From NCBI RefSeq assembly GCF_024166365.1, contig NC_064831.1, forward strand, positions 45,757,768 through 45,821,767: a stretch of DNA of 64,000 nt. The letters run 5' to 3'. Positions 11,941 through 55,817 of this stretch are shown here, in pieces. How positions within the stretch are numbered: position 1 is the stretch's first letter; every line of letters begins with the position of its first letter. The stretch is from Elephas maximus indicus (Eukaryota; Chordata; Mammalia; Proboscidea; Elephantidae). The notes under the pieces were generated by a model, which saw only the letters and a list, made by a program, of their open reading frames with translations, did not search any database and was not told the origin of the DNA. The translations under genes and the position numbers were made by a program.

Positions 11941-14900
11941 ATGTTGTTGCTGTTGTTAGGTGCCTTACACTTGGTTCCTACTAATAGCGACCCTATGTAC
12001 AACAGAAGCAAACACTGCCCAGTCCTGCGCCTCGCCCACAATCTTTGTTACGCTTGAGCCCATTGTTGCAGTCACTGTATCAATCCATCTCCTTGAGGGT
12101 CTTCCTCTTTCTCGCTGACCAAGCATGATGTCCTTCTCCAGGGACTGATCCCTCCTGACAACATGTCCAAAGTATGTAAGACTCAGTCTTACCATCCTTG
12201 CGTCTAAGGAGCATTCTGGTTGTACTTCTTCCAAGACAGATTTGTTCATCCTTTTGGCAGTCTATGGTATATTCAGTATTTAAAGGCATCAATTCTTCTG
12301 TCTTCCTTATTCATCCTCAAGCTTTCACATGCATATGATGTATACCGTGGCTTGGGTCAGGTGCACCTTAGTCTTCAAGGTGACATCTTTGCTTTTCAAC
12401 ACTTTAAAGAGGTCTTTTGCAGCAGCTTTGCCCAATGCAATGTGTCGTTTGATTTCTTGGCTGCTGCTTCCATGGGTGTTGACTGTGGATCCAAGCAAAA
12501 TGAAATCCTTGACAACTTCAATCTTTTCGCCACTTATCATGATGCTGCTTATTGGTCCAGTTGTGAGGATTTTTGTTTTCTTTATGTTGAGGCGCAATCC
12601 ATAATGAAGGCTGTGCTCTTTAATCTTTCTTGATCAGTAAGTGCTTCAAGTCCTCTTCACTTTCAGCAAAGTTGTGTCATCTGCATAATGCGGGTTGTTG
12701 ATGAGTCTTCCACCAATCCAGATGCCCTGTTCTTCTTCATATAGTCCAGCTTCTTGGATTATTTCCTCTGCATACAGATTGAATAGGTATGGTGAAAGGA
12801 TACAATCCTGACGCACATCTTTCCTGACTTTAAACCACGCAGTATCCCTTTTTTCTGTCCAAACACATCTCTGTCAATTTGCTGTACTGTGGGGTCTTGC
12901 ACGTTGCTGTGATGCTGAAAGCTATGCCACCGGTATTCAGATACCAGTAGGGTCACCCATGGTAGACAGGTTTCAGCTGAGCTTCCAGACTAAGACAGAC
13001 TAGGAAGACGACCCAGCAGTCTACTTCTGAAAAGCATTAGCCAGTGAAAACCTTATGAATAGCAGCAGAACATTGTGTGATATAGTGCTGGATGATGAGC
13101 CCCCCAGGTTGGAAGGCACTCAAAAGATGACTAGGGAAGAGCTGCCTCCTCAAAGTAGAGTTGACCTTAATGACGTGGATGGAGTAGAGCTTTCAGGACC
13201 TTCACTTGCTGATGTGGCACGACTCAAAATGAGAAGAAACAGCTGCAAACATCCATTAATAATCGGAACCTGGAATGTGCGAAGTATGAATCTAGGAAAA
13301 TCGGAAATTGTCAAAAATGAAATGGAACGCATAAACATTAATATCCTAGGCATTAGTGAGCTGAAATGGACTGGTATTGGCCATTTTGAATCAGACAATC
13401 ATATAGTCTACTACGCCAGGAATGACAATTTGAAGAGAAATGGCGCTGCATTCACTGTTAAAAAGAACATTTCAAGATCTATCCTGAAGTACAACACTGT
13501 CAGTGATAGGATAATACCCAAATGCCTACAAGGAAAACCAGTTAATTCAACTATTATTCAAATTTACGCACCAACCACTAAGGCCAAAGATGAAGCAATT
13601 GAAGATTTTTATCAGCTTGTGCAATCTGAAATTGATGAAACATATAGTCAGGATGCATTGATAATTACTGGCGATTGGAATGTGAAAGTTGGAAACAAAG
13701 AAGAAGGATCAGTAGTTGGAGATATGGCTTTGGTGACAGGAATAATGCTGGAGATTGCATGACAGAATTTTGCAAGACCAATGACTTCTTCACTGCAAAT
13801 ACCTTCTTTCACCAACATAAACAGCAACTATACACATGGACCTCACCAGATGGAATACACAGGAATCAAACTGACTACATCTGTGGAAAGAGACGACGGA
13901 AAAACTCAGTATCACTGGTCAGAACAAGGCCTGGGGCCAACTGTGGAACAGACCATCAATTGCTCATATGCAAGTTCAAGCTGAAACTAAAGAAAATTAG
14001 AACAAGTCCACAAGAGCCAAAGTACAAACTTCAGTATATCCCACCTGAATTTAGAGACCATTTCAAGAATAGATTCAATGTGTTGAACACTAATGGCCAA
14101 AGACCAGACAAATTGAGCAAGGACATCATACATGAAGAAAGCAAGAGGTCATTAAAAAGACAGGAAAGAAAGAAAAGACCAGAATAGATGTAAGAGACTC
14201 TGAAACTTGCTCTTGAATGTCGAATAGCTAAAGCAAAAGGAAGAAATGATGAAGTAAAAGAAGTGAACAGAAGATTTCAAAGGGTAGCTCAAGAAGACAA
14301 AGTCAAGTATTATAATGACATGTGCAAAGAGCTGGAGATAGAAAACCAAAAGGGAAGAACACACCAGGAATTTCTCAAGCTGAAAGAGCTGAAGAAAAAA
14401 TTGAAACCTCGAGTTACAATAGTGAAGGATTCTATGGGGAAAATATTTAACGATACAGGAAGCATCAAAAGAAGATGGTATAAAGAATTGGACGATGTTC
14501 AACCGTTTCGCGAGGTAGCGTGTGATCAGGAACTGACGGTACTGAAGGAAGAAGTCCAAGCTGCACTGAAGGCATTAGTGAAAAACAGGGCTCCAGGAAT
14601 TGACAAAATACCAATCAAGAAGTTTCAACAAACAGATGCAGCTCTGAAACTGCTCACTCATCTATGCCATGAAATTTGGAGGACACCTACCTGGCCAACT
14701 GACTTCAAGAGATCCGTATTTATGCTTATTCCCAAGAAAGGTGATCTAACCAAATGCAGAAATTATCGAACAATATCATTAATATCACATGCAAGTAAAA
14801 TATTGCAGAAGATCTTTCAGTATATCGACAGGGAACTGCCAGAAATTCAGGCCGGATTCAGAAGAGGATGTGAAACCAGGGATATTACTGCTGATGTCAG

Positions 14901-15066
14901 ATGGATCTTGGCTGAAAGCAGAGAATTCCAGAAAGATGTTTACCTGTGTCTTATTGACTACACTAAGGCATTCAACTGTGTGGATCATAACAAGTTGTGG
15001 ATAATACTGCAAAGAATGGAAATTCCAGAACACTTAATTGTGCTCATGAAGAACCTGTACATACAC
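11941..15066. mobile_element. BovB/RTE LINE with inverted 5' part
   Basis: The element is in two opposed pieces meeting near 12,900. The low piece (11,941-12,900) is minus-strand: it has the mid reverse transcriptase with YADDTTLL at about 12,664-12,690, the C-terminal region (NKSVLEEVQPECS, GHVVRRD), and the 3' tail (AACAACAGCAACA) at 11,941-11,959. The high piece (12,900-15,066) is plus-strand: it has a 5' UTR, an endonuclease domain (GTWNVRSMN, ISELKWTG, TGDWNVKVG, RNQTDYI) and the N-terminal RT (APGIDKIP, LIPKKGD, CLIDYTKAF), stopping after KNLYI. Together they make about one element, broken once in the RT. Frameshifts near 13,740 and 14,190 make it inactive. Confidence 0.8.
13055..15066 (+). 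pseudogene. Dead BovB ORF: endonuclease plus N-terminal reverse transcriptase
   Basis: The coding remnant falls in three frames: 13055-13762 (endonuclease, first two thirds), 13675-14187 (endonuclease end with SPDGIHRNQTDYI) and 14263 onward (RT N-terminus). Stops and frameshifts separate them. RTE-type LINEs nick target DNA with the apurinic-like endonuclease and copy their RNA at the nick. The YADD catalytic part is on the opposite strand in the neighbouring piece, so this ORF cannot make a working protein. Confidence 0.75.
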
Positions 15067-15088
15067 AGGACTCACAGTGACCATATTA

Positions 15089-15259
15089 AAAAAAAAAAAA
15101 AAAAAAAAAAAACCATTGCAGTCAATTCCGACTCATAGCGACCCAGTAGGACAGAGTAGAACTGCTCTATAACGTTTCCAAGGAGTGCCTGGTGGATCTG
15201 AACAGCCAACCTCTTGGTTAGCAGCCATAGCGCTTATCCACTACACCACCAGGGTTTCC
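15089..15259 (-). mobile_element. AfroSINE
   Basis: This is a complete minus-strand copy starting with a 23-base A run (its T-rich tail reversed), then GTCAATTCCGACTCATAGCG, and ending CACCACCAGGGTTTCC. Flanking AGTGACCATAT and GAGCAACCCTAT look like a diverged target duplication in an older SINE. Confidence 0.85.
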
Positions 15260-15447
15260 GAGCAACCCTATAGGCAAAACGAATTGGTTGGAAGCCTTAG
15301 TCCAGCTTCTCTTACAAAACGTCCGTTGATATGTGTCAACTTCCACCACAAATTCCAAACCTATCGTTCTTCTGGGTCGACAGTTACTCAGTTCCCATTA
15401 TGGAAGTGCTATTTTCTCAGATATGTACCCAATTTACCAAATCTCAT

Positions 15448-15586
15448 ATTTACTGTTGTTAGGTACTGTTGAGTTTGTTCCGACTTATAGTGACCCTATG
15501 TCTAATACCCAAAGGGTAGATTGAGAGTTGTGACCCTAATACTCCCCAGCATGTTTTCTCCTTTTCAAAACAGGCAACTGCAGCCA
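15448..15586. mobile_element. BovB 3' scrap plus LTR-like fragment
   Basis: Bases 15448-15498 are a minus-strand BovB 3' end (CTGTTGTTAGGTACTG, TATAGTGACCCTATGT). Bases 15499-15586 match the beginning of the LTR-like repeat at 17864 (GACCCTAATACTCCCCAGC against GACCCTGATACTCCCCAGA, then TGTTTTCTCCTTTTCAAAA in both). Confidence 0.55.
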
Positions 15587-16150
15587 TGGAAGCAGCAGTC
15601 AAGCAAGCAAAGGATGCACTGCATTGGGTAAATCTGCTGCAAAGGACCTCTTGGAAGTGTTAAAAAGCAAAGATGTCACCTTGAAGACTAAGGTGCACCT
15701 GACCCAAGCCATGGTATTTTTAATCGCATCATATGCATGGGAAAGCCGAGCAATGAATAAGGAAGATCGAAGGAGAATTGATGCCTTTGAATTGTGGCGC
15801 TGGCAAAAAATATTGAATATACCATGGACTGCCAAAAGGATGAACAAATCTGTCTTGGAAGAAGTGCAACCAGAATGCTCCTTAGAAGCGAAGATGGCAA
15901 GACTGCATCTTACATACTTTGGACATGTTGTCAGGAGGGATCGGTCCCTGGAGAGGGACATCATGCTTGGCAGAGTACAGGGTCAGCAGGTAAGAGGAAG
16001 ACCCTCAGTGAGGTGGACTGACACATTGGCTTCAACAACGAGCTCAAGCATAACAATAATTGTGAGGATGGTGCAGGAACTGGCAGTGTTTCACTCTGTT
16101 GTGCACAGGGTCGCAATGAGTCGGAACCGACTCGACACCACCTAACAGCG
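15587..16150 (+). mobile_element. BovB/RTE LINE 3' fragment
   Basis: One frame covers 15624-16145 and encodes the RTE C-terminal region: GKSAAKDLLEVLKSKDV, ELWRWQKILNIPW, NKSVLEEVQPECS and GHVVRRDRSL. It ends GTCGGAACCGACTCGACACC. It is a separate insertion or remnant from the inverted element next to it. It carries no catalytic domain. Confidence 0.8.
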
Positions 16151-16189
16151 TACCACAGAAAGAAATACTCTTCCTGCGACATCCTCATT

Positions 16190-16315
16190 ATCTTTGCTGT
16201 GCTTGAGTTCATTGTTGCAGATATTGCATCAATCCATCTCGTTGAGGGTCTTCCTCTCTTTCACTGACCCACTTTACCAAGCATGGTGTCCTTTTCCAGG
16301 GACTGGCCCCTCACA
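16190..16315 (-). mobile_element. BovB 3' fragment
   Basis: GAGGGTCTTCCTCTCTTTCA and TGTCCTTTTCCAGGGACTGG are the reverse complement of the BovB segment near its 3' end. The outermost tail is missing. Confidence 0.65.
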
Positions 16316-16824
16316 CATAGCATGGATCATGTAAAACTGTCAGTATTACAGACAAACGTAATAGTGATCTTAGGGTTAGAGAGAACAGGATTCATCATAG
16401 GGTGATGGTTTCAAGGGCTGTTTTCTGTGTGAGAAGAGTCATCACATTGTTTGTGGAGGTTAACAGGAGTAACCACGTTCCTGTCTAGAGGAAGAGATCT
16501 GAGAGTCACTGAGAGCTAAGGTCTGAGGGACCAACAATATAGTAATTGCCAATGGCTGATGTGATACAGGGACAGCCACTCCCCCACCACCACCCTAGCA
16601 AGGCAAGGCTTGTGGCCAGGAGTCAACCAGACAGGATTTCAGAAAATGGGCAGTGATGCTGCAGTCCATTCATCACTCATTCATTCAATAATACAGGCAC
16701 TGTGTTAGGTACTAGGGATGCAATAGTGAACAAGGTAAACTGGTCGTTGCCCTCAGGGAGCTTACAGTCATACAGTAGAAGATCAACATGTAAGCAGGCA
16801 ACTCCAGTAAGATAAGGACCCTGA
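16316..16824. other. Intergenic with L2-like fossil
   Basis: No gene is present. Bases 16676-16795 (TTAGGTACTAGGGATGCAAT, GAGCTTACAGTCATACAG) resemble an L2 3' end. Confidence 0.4.
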
Positions 16825-17031
16825 TTGTTGTTACGTGCCATGGATTCCAACTCATGGCGACCCCAGACGTGCAGAGTAAAACTGCTCCGTAGGGTTTTAA
16901 AGGCTGTGAACTTTTGGACGCAGATCAGCAGGCCTGTCTTCCAAGGCACCTCTGGCTGGGTTCAAATTGTCAGTCTTTCAGCTAGTGGTCAAGTACTTAA
17001 CCATCTGTGCCACCCAGAACTCCTAGGGCCC
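16825..17031 (-). mobile_element. AfroSINE, diverged
   Basis: The order GATTCCAACTCATGGCGACC, then GTAGGGTTTTAAAGGC, TTCAAATTGTCAG and TGTGCCACCCAG matches the longer AfroSINE form read on the minus strand. It is older than the copies at 6339 and 15089. Confidence 0.75.
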
Positions 17032-17284
17032 TGAAAAGGAAAGTTAAAGTGTTACTGGAACTCGAAGAGGTGACACCAAATCAAGACCTCCCAGAGAAGG
17101 CGATGTACAAATTAATAAGGATGAATAGGATGAGAGGGTGAAGAACTCTAGGAAGAGAAAGCATGAGACATTGAAGCAACTGAAAGAAGTTCTAAAAAGC
17201 TGAAAAATTTATTGGAAGGAAGTAATCAGAGAAGAAATTGGAAAAATAAGTAGGGTCTGAGTTATAAAGAACTCCAGAGAAATA

Positions 17285-17490
17285 ATTGCTAATGTTTATT
17301 GATGACTTATGATGAGTCAGCCAATATGCAAAGAATTTTGCATGCATAACCTCATTTACTTCTCACAACTGCCCTATAAAGTAGGTACTATTCTCTCCGT
17401 ATCACAGATGAGGAAACTGAGTATTAAAGCCATGAAACAACTGACCAAGATCATACAGTTAAAAAGTGACAGAGCCATGACTAGAACTTG
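17285..17490 (-). mobile_element. MIR SINE
   Basis: CCTATAAAGTAGGTACTATT followed by ATCACAGATGAGGAAACTGA is the reverse complement of the MIR core and 3' half. Confidence 0.7.
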
Positions 17491-17863
17491 GAACATATTT
17501 TCTTAGTGGTTATAAGGCTAAGAATGGGTATGCTGAAATCCAAGCAAGGGAAAATAAAGACCTGGTTAAGGTAGTGGCTGTGAGGATGGAGATGAATGGA
17601 CAGAACCATTTAGAAAGTGAGTCAAGAGGACTTGGCTGTAGGGGGTGAGGGAGAAGGAGGAGACCCTGGAGATGCCCAGGTTTCTGGTGTGGGCAACTAT
17701 GAACCACTGAGCAACAGGAAGAAAACCCAGTTGCAACAAGTAGGAAGGGTGAAATATGACATAACGAATTCAGTTTAGAACATTTAAAGTTTGACTCCCC
17801 AGCACCAGCAGAACATCACAGTATGCAGTGGAATAGGCTGACCTTAAGAATGGAAGACAGGTG

Positions 17864-18437
17864 CTGGAGCTAATATCCAAAGAGTAGATGTGAGAGTTGA
17901 GACCCTGATACTCCCCAGAGTGTTTTCTCCTTTTCAAAATGTGCAACTGAGTGCTTGACATAACTAAAGCCATGATGAACCTATCAATTTTTCTCTTTCC
18001 TCTGCCTGCCTCCTCCTTCACATACTTCTGTTAACTACTTTGTTCTGTTTTAATCTGATGCAAATAACTTTGTTCTGTCCGACCACCTGACTTACAACCC
18101 CTCACAGGGAAATAAAAGCCCAGGTGTCTGATATGTGTATCTTTAGCCTGATTAAGAGATGTCTAGCACGTGTCTCTTTAGTCTGATAGTCTTTTGTCAC
18201 TATCTTGTAATGAATAACTCCTCTGGCCACGCCATCTGCTGACTACAGACACTTCTAACCCTTGTAAAATTCTATATAAGCTCTAATGTAAAACTGCTCT
18301 TTGGGACTCCAGAGACAGCCTGTGTTGCTGCTGGTCCCCAGTGACGTGTACATCCCCTTGGTAAACTTTCTCACCCTGACTCGGAGTACCTTTCACTGGC
18401 TCAACTGCTCCAGGGCACGGACCCTAATCGGGTAACA
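17864..18437 (+). mobile_element. Solo LTR-like element (endogenous retrovirus remnant)
   Basis: The segment has LTR layout: a TATA-like CTATATAAGCTC at about 18271, a preceding CCACGCCATCTGCTGACTAC promoter region, an R/U5-like TTTGGGACTCCAGAGACAGC, and an end at CTAATCGGGTAACA. No gag, pol or env reading frame adjoins it, so it would be a solo LTR. The 5' boundary is uncertain and I found no clear target duplication. Its first about 85 bases are shared with 15499-15586. Confidence 0.5.
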
Positions 18438-18569
18438 GGATTGATGAGCTAGTCTACAAAGTATACTAGAGTACAAAGAAGGGGCACAGTACAGAACCCA
18501 GAGAACACCCAGCATTTAAGGCATGGACAGGGGAAGTCCAAAAAGGAGTCTGAGAAAAGAGTGTCCATT
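18438..18569. other. Short unique interval
   Basis: Nothing was recognised between the LTR-like element and the next L1. Confidence 0.4.
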
Positions 18570-18735
18570 ATGTGTATATACCACATTTTGTTTATCCATT
18601 CATCTGTTGATGGACATTTGGGTTGTTTTCACCTTGTGGCTATTATGGATAATGCTGCAATGAACATTCATGTTCAAGTTTTTGTGTGGACACAGAGTTT
18701 CATTTCTCTTGGGTATGTGCTTCTTTCATACCCTA
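18570..18735 (-). mobile_element. L1 3'-region fragment, antisense
   Basis: CATTCATCTGTTGATGGACA and TGGATAATGCTGCAATGAAC are the reverse complement of the conserved L1 segment also seen at 5930-6010 and 31450-31530. Confidence 0.8.
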
Positions 18736-19378
18736 AACAGGAGCTGATCCTTCAGCCTAGGACTCAGGATGAAAAGAAACAGAGCAGAATCCCAGTTTAC
18801 CCGTAGCCAAGCAAAGCCAGGCCTATCACATGGTAAAAAAAAAAAAAAAAATCACATGGTAGATACATTTTTCATGTGTACAGAAAAAAGTCTCAAAAGC
18901 TCATACAAAACTGCTATATCAATATATATAAAGATAATCGTCACCTTGTCCGTTTCTTTTTTTAAATTACCCATGCTGGTCTCCACTTAACATAGATAGC
19001 TGAAATTAAGTTATAATGAATTTACCTTTAAAGAAAAAGAACATCGATAATAAAAAATTTCCTGAATTACATAAAGCCTTTTGCACATATGTGATTACAT
19101 TTAAAGCTCTCATTGATAGGGCTAAAAGTAGTATCGGTCCTAGCAATTTCAAAAAATACTTTAACTATATGAATAGTTTCATAACATATTAACTCTTTCC
19201 TTACCACAATTATTAATGCAAATTTCCTTAGTAGGTTAAACAGATTTGTGTCTTATTTGCCAAGCAATCTACCCTTTCTAAAACTCAACTTGATCTGAGC
19301 TACCCCAATTCTCAACTACTCCATTCTACTCAGGCTGAGAAAACACTCGGGGAGAAAAAGACGACTGAAGTATATTAC
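18736..19378. other. Intergenic, unique
   Basis: No gene or repeat family was recognised; there is an A run at 18836-18850. Confidence 0.4.
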
Positions 19379-19573
19379 CGGTAGCCATCAAGTCAATTCT
19401 GACTCACAGTGACCCCATGTCAAGGAATGGAACAGCTCCACGGGGTTTTTTTGGCTGTAATTTTTACAGAAGGATATCACCAAGTCTTTCTTCAACATGC
19501 ACTGTGTGGGCTCAAACTGCCAACCTTTAGGTTAGCAGCCAATCACAAACCACTTGTGCTACCCAGGGACCTT
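19379..19573 (-). mobile_element. AfroSINE, diverged
   Basis: CATCAAGTCAATTCTGACTC at the RTE-like end and AACCTTTAGGTTAGCAGCC near the tRNA end identify a minus-strand long-form copy. Confidence 0.8.
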
Positions 19574-19765
19574 GACATATATTAAACCAGACTAACTATA
19601 TGCTAATTGAGAGGCTTTCTATCTGAGGTAGTCAACTTAGTTCACCTCATCTACAAACACTATCATAAATACCATTCCCTGCTCTTTTACATATACCTAG
19701 ATTGTCACCCATGAAACTGCATACGCTATGTTCTCAGAAAAATAAACCCTGACTATGAAACGAAA

Positions 19766-19972
19766 GGAGCCCTGGTGGCACAGTGGTTAAACACTCATCT
19801 GCTAACCGAAAGATTGGCAGTTTGAACCCCCCCGTCACTCCACAGGAGAAAGATGTGGCAGTCTGCTTCCGTAGATTACAGCCTTGGAAACCCAATGGGG
19901 CAGTTGTACTCTGCCCTACGGGGTCGCAGTGAGTGGAAACTGACTCGATGGTCACAGGTTTTTTGGTTTTAG
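19766..19972 (+). mobile_element. AfroSINE, long form
   Basis: It starts GGAGCCCTGGTGGCACAGTG and includes the insert GATTACAGCCTTGGAAACCC absent from the short form. It ends with GACTCGATGG and a T-rich tail. Confidence 0.9.
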
Positions 19973-20121
19973 GAAACAAAATATTACTTAAGATCATTCA
20001 TTTTTGCTTAAAGGAAATTACTGCTGTGTCCTGGAAGAAAGACGTAAAATGGCAAAATACGAAAACATTAACGTTGACAGTGCTACCTTAATAAAGCATT
20101 TTAAATAAGTACCTGTGAGTT

Positions 20122-20127
20122 TTTAAT
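20122..20127 (-). terminator. PIGBOS1: Possible PIGBOS1 polyadenylation signal
   Basis: An ATTAAA hexamer on the minus strand lies about 100 bases after the stop codon. It is the nearest candidate, but a variant signal, so the assignment is tentative. Confidence 0.3.
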
Positions 20128-20225
20128 GTTTAAAATGTATTTGAGAAGGTTTTACCAGATTATTAAGTCAATGTACACTTTCAGTGGAACTCTAAACAAT
20201 TATTACAATTCAACTCCATGTGGTA

Positions 20226-20390
20226 TTAATTTTTCTTCTCTTCTGATTCTTGTGCCAATTTCAACTCTTCTTTTAATGCCTGCTGATCTCTGGAATACTG
20301 TTCAAATATTGGTTGATAAATATACACTCCTCCAGCAATTCCAAGGATGCTGGCAAAAAGCCATTGTGGAAGAGTCAATCTTCCAAACAT
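20226..20390 (-). CDS. PIGBOS1: PIGBOS1 microprotein, mitochondrial outer membrane
   Basis: The frame encodes 54 residues starting [12 protein letters not shown] and ending [10 protein letters not shown] recognise it as PIGBOS1 by the LGIAGGVYI core and the QPIFEQY segment; the length equals the human protein. Residues 8-27 form one hydrophobic helix with a glycine-rich face, and residues 28-54 are a charged amphipathic tail. In human cells it sits in the mitochondrial outer membrane and contacts CLCC1 in the ER, tuning the unfolded protein response. The chosen ATG (20390) has A at -3; an upstream in-frame ATG at 20492 lies before a splice acceptor and is probably intronic. The whole coding sequence is in one exon. 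Confidence 0.93.
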   Translation of the reverse strand: MFGRLTLPQWLFASILGIAGGVYIYQPIFEQYSRDQQALKEELKLAQESEEKKN

Positions 20391-20466
20391 TGTTTCAACA
20401 AACGCAGCACAATGCAAAGGTGGTTTTGAAAGAGTACATTCCCAGGTCCAGGAAATCTCTTCAGAT
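20391..20466 (-). other. PIGBOS1: PIGBOS1 5' UTR part of the coding exon
   Basis: On the minus strand a good acceptor, TTTCTTTGTACACAG/ATCTG, opens the exon at 20466, 76 bases before the start codon. The first exon should be non-coding and lie in the CpG island to the right; its donor was not resolved. Confidence 0.6.
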
Positions 20467-20863
20467 CTGTGTACAAAGAAAATGGGAAGCAATAACTTAG
20501 CAAAACATCCTTTTAGATTTCATGTCACTACTTTGCTCTGGAGTGAACAATATTTTTGTCATATAAACATCATTTTCTGATTTAATTAAAATATATATAG
20601 TGTAAGCCAAAGCTAAATCCTCTTCTAGTACAGAATGTCTAAATATAAGACGTTAAATGGATAATTCAAAAACCAAGGGAAAAAAAGACATGCTCTTTAT
20701 ACCTTTAAAGGCATACCGTGAAGCTAACTACTAAAAGAGACAGGCAAAGTGATTGCCTCTGAGAAATCAGAAGAGAAAGACAGGTAAAGAATTATTACTT
20801 TTCAATGTCAGCCCTTTTGTATTTCATTTTTTAAAACAATATTTATGATTAAAAAAATTTTTT

Positions 20864-21061
20864 TAAACCACATTGCCAAAGTGTTACAGGCTCACGGCAA
20901 TCCCATGTGTTACGGAGTAGAACTGCTCCATGTGGGTTTTCTTGGCTGTAATCTTTGGGAATCACCTGGCCAGGCCTTTCTTCCATGGAGCCACTGGGTG
21001 AGTTTGAACTGCCAACCTTTAGGTTAACAGCCTATCACAAACGGCTTGTGCCACCCAGCCT
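20864..21061 (-). mobile_element. AfroSINE, diverged
   Basis: The minus-strand long form is recognisable from GTAGAACTGCTCCATGTGGG, GGCTGTAATCTTTGGG and GGCTTGTGCCACCCAGCC. Confidence 0.75.
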
Positions 21062-21094
21062 ACTTAATATGACAGAAACAACAAAATTTTCTTA

Positions 21095-21205
21095 AGTGCC
21101 AGGCTGCTAACTAAAAGGTTAGTGGTTCAAACCCACCCCCAGGGGAGAAAGACCTGGCGATCTGCTTCCTTAAAGATCTGCTTCTTTAAAGCCTAGAAAA
21201 CCCTA
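21095..21205 (+). mobile_element. AfroSINE fragment
   Basis: CTGCTAACTAAAAGGTTAGT, GGTTCAAACCCACC and GAGAAAGACCTGGCGATCTG form the first half of a plus-strand AfroSINE. A CTTTAAAGATCTGCTTC segment is tandemly duplicated inside it, and the 3' half is lost. Confidence 0.65.
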
Positions 21206-21430
21206 TGAATATACGCAGTAAAATATACACCAATTCAACAGTTTCTACATGTACAATTTAGTGACACTAATTACATTCTTTGAGTTGTGCAACCATTCTC
21301 ATCCTCCTTTTCTGAGTTGTACCTCCCTCATTAATATAATCTCACTGCCCCATGAGTTTCCTAATCCTTCAAGTTGCTGTTGTCAATTTGGTCTCCTATA
21401 GATAGTTCTTAAAAGAGTATAATGCGCAAG
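21206..21430 (-). mobile_element. Probable L1 3' UTR fragment, antisense
   Basis: TGTACAATTTAGTGACACTA and TGCAACCATTCTCATCCTCC match a common antisense L1 3' UTR theme. The subfamily was not determined. Confidence 0.5.
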
Positions 21431-22613
21431 GCAGGCCTTTTTTATTAGTTAAGCTAAACTACCGTTTGACTTTAAGAAGACTTCGGGAGATACCTTCGGT
21501 TTAAGGTTTAATGATCACCTCAGGGCAATGGTTTCAGGGCTTCACTCATCCTGCCATCTATGTTTGACAAAATACAATGGAGATTTGGCTGGTTTTACTT
21601 TGAACAACTAAAAAGCCTCAAGTACTTCCTGGAAAGCAATACTCCTTGCCAACACCTTAGTTTCTGGAGAAACCAGGTGGATGTTTATAAAAGAGGAAAG
21701 CAGAGTGACGGATTTACATGTTTTCTTCTGGCTGCCTTTATTATAATAACCGGCTGTGTCCCTGACCAGGCCCCAAGGTCAAAAATCAATAGTGGCAGAA
21801 CCAGTCTGAGAAACACTAACGTGCCTTTAATACCCCTACAATGTAATTTAAAATAATCTGAGAAACAAAACCCCGTTCTCTTCCGGTCTTACCGTTGATC
21901 AGATAAATGCTCGCTTCACTAAGCCTGTTTTAATTCAACGGCCGCTTTAAAGCGTATTAAAAAAATAGTAATAACAACACTTGCAAGTCAGGTCCTTTGA
22001 AAATAGGTGATTAACCATCCGAAATGGGAAGGCTCCCACTGGGTCACTAGCCCGCTAAGAGACCATGAACAACTCATCTAACCTTTTTGAGCCTCAATTT
22101 CCACATCTGTACTTCGTTGCCTACTTCATTACACAAGTATTTACTGTGACATCACAAAAACAGTGTAAAGTTATACAAACGCTGACATTTGCAAATATCT
22201 TTACCAGTATTAATACCACTGAGGCACCTCTGACCGTTCTGCGTCCACTCGGCGTCGCGCCTCTCGCCTGTCCAGGCAAAGGTGAAGTCGGGCTCCTTCC
22301 AGCAGTTTCCGGACCCCGGGCGCAGAGACCACAAAGCCAAAGGCGGGCAACGACCCCGGAAAGAATAAAATGCCACCGAGAAATCGCAGCCGAATTCGCG
22401 GCAAAGCCAAGCGGCGCAGACCAAACGTGCAGCACTCCCCGCGGACACGACTTCCGGGGACCGTCGTGAAGGAAGTGGCATTTCCCGGCTCTCTCCGCAC
22501 CTGCGAACGACGGCTCGCGGCAGGAACCAAACCTAGCGGGCGGAAGAGCAACGCGCGCTGCCTGCTTCGCGCGCCCGGTGAAGGCGGCGGTCGGGGACCT
22601 GCCGCGGGTCGGG

Positions 22614-55583
<32,970 letters not shown>

Positions 55584-55784
55584 AATTCTGAACTGTGCTT
55601 AGATGTTTCCCAGAGAAACTGACACTGCTGGATGGAAATATTCAGATCCTACTTAGATCCTTCAGTAAAAACTGGGCAAGATTCTTGGAACTAGCATAAA
55701 ACCACTATGGATAGCTTTACCAAATACCACTACCTAGGAATGTACAAAATGTCACAAAGTACAAAATTACAGTGCCAGATTTTA

Positions 55785-55790
55785 AATAAA
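55785..55790 (+). terminator. PIGB: PIGB polyadenylation signal
   Basis: AATAAA lies 202 bases after the PIGB stop. It gives a short 3' UTR with cleavage expected about 10-30 bases further on. Confidence 0.75.
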
Positions 55791-55817
55791 GAACTTTAGT
55801 TTTCCTTGTGGTGCAGT

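Noticed and set aside
13055-15066. Domesticated endonuclease/reverse transcriptase gene
   Set aside because: The frame is broken in several places, is split by inversion, and shows no splice or promoter signals of a captured gene.
20391-20492. Longer PIGBOS1 starting at the upstream ATG
   Set aside because: A splice acceptor at 20466/20467 separates that ATG from the exon, and the shorter form equals the known 54-residue protein.
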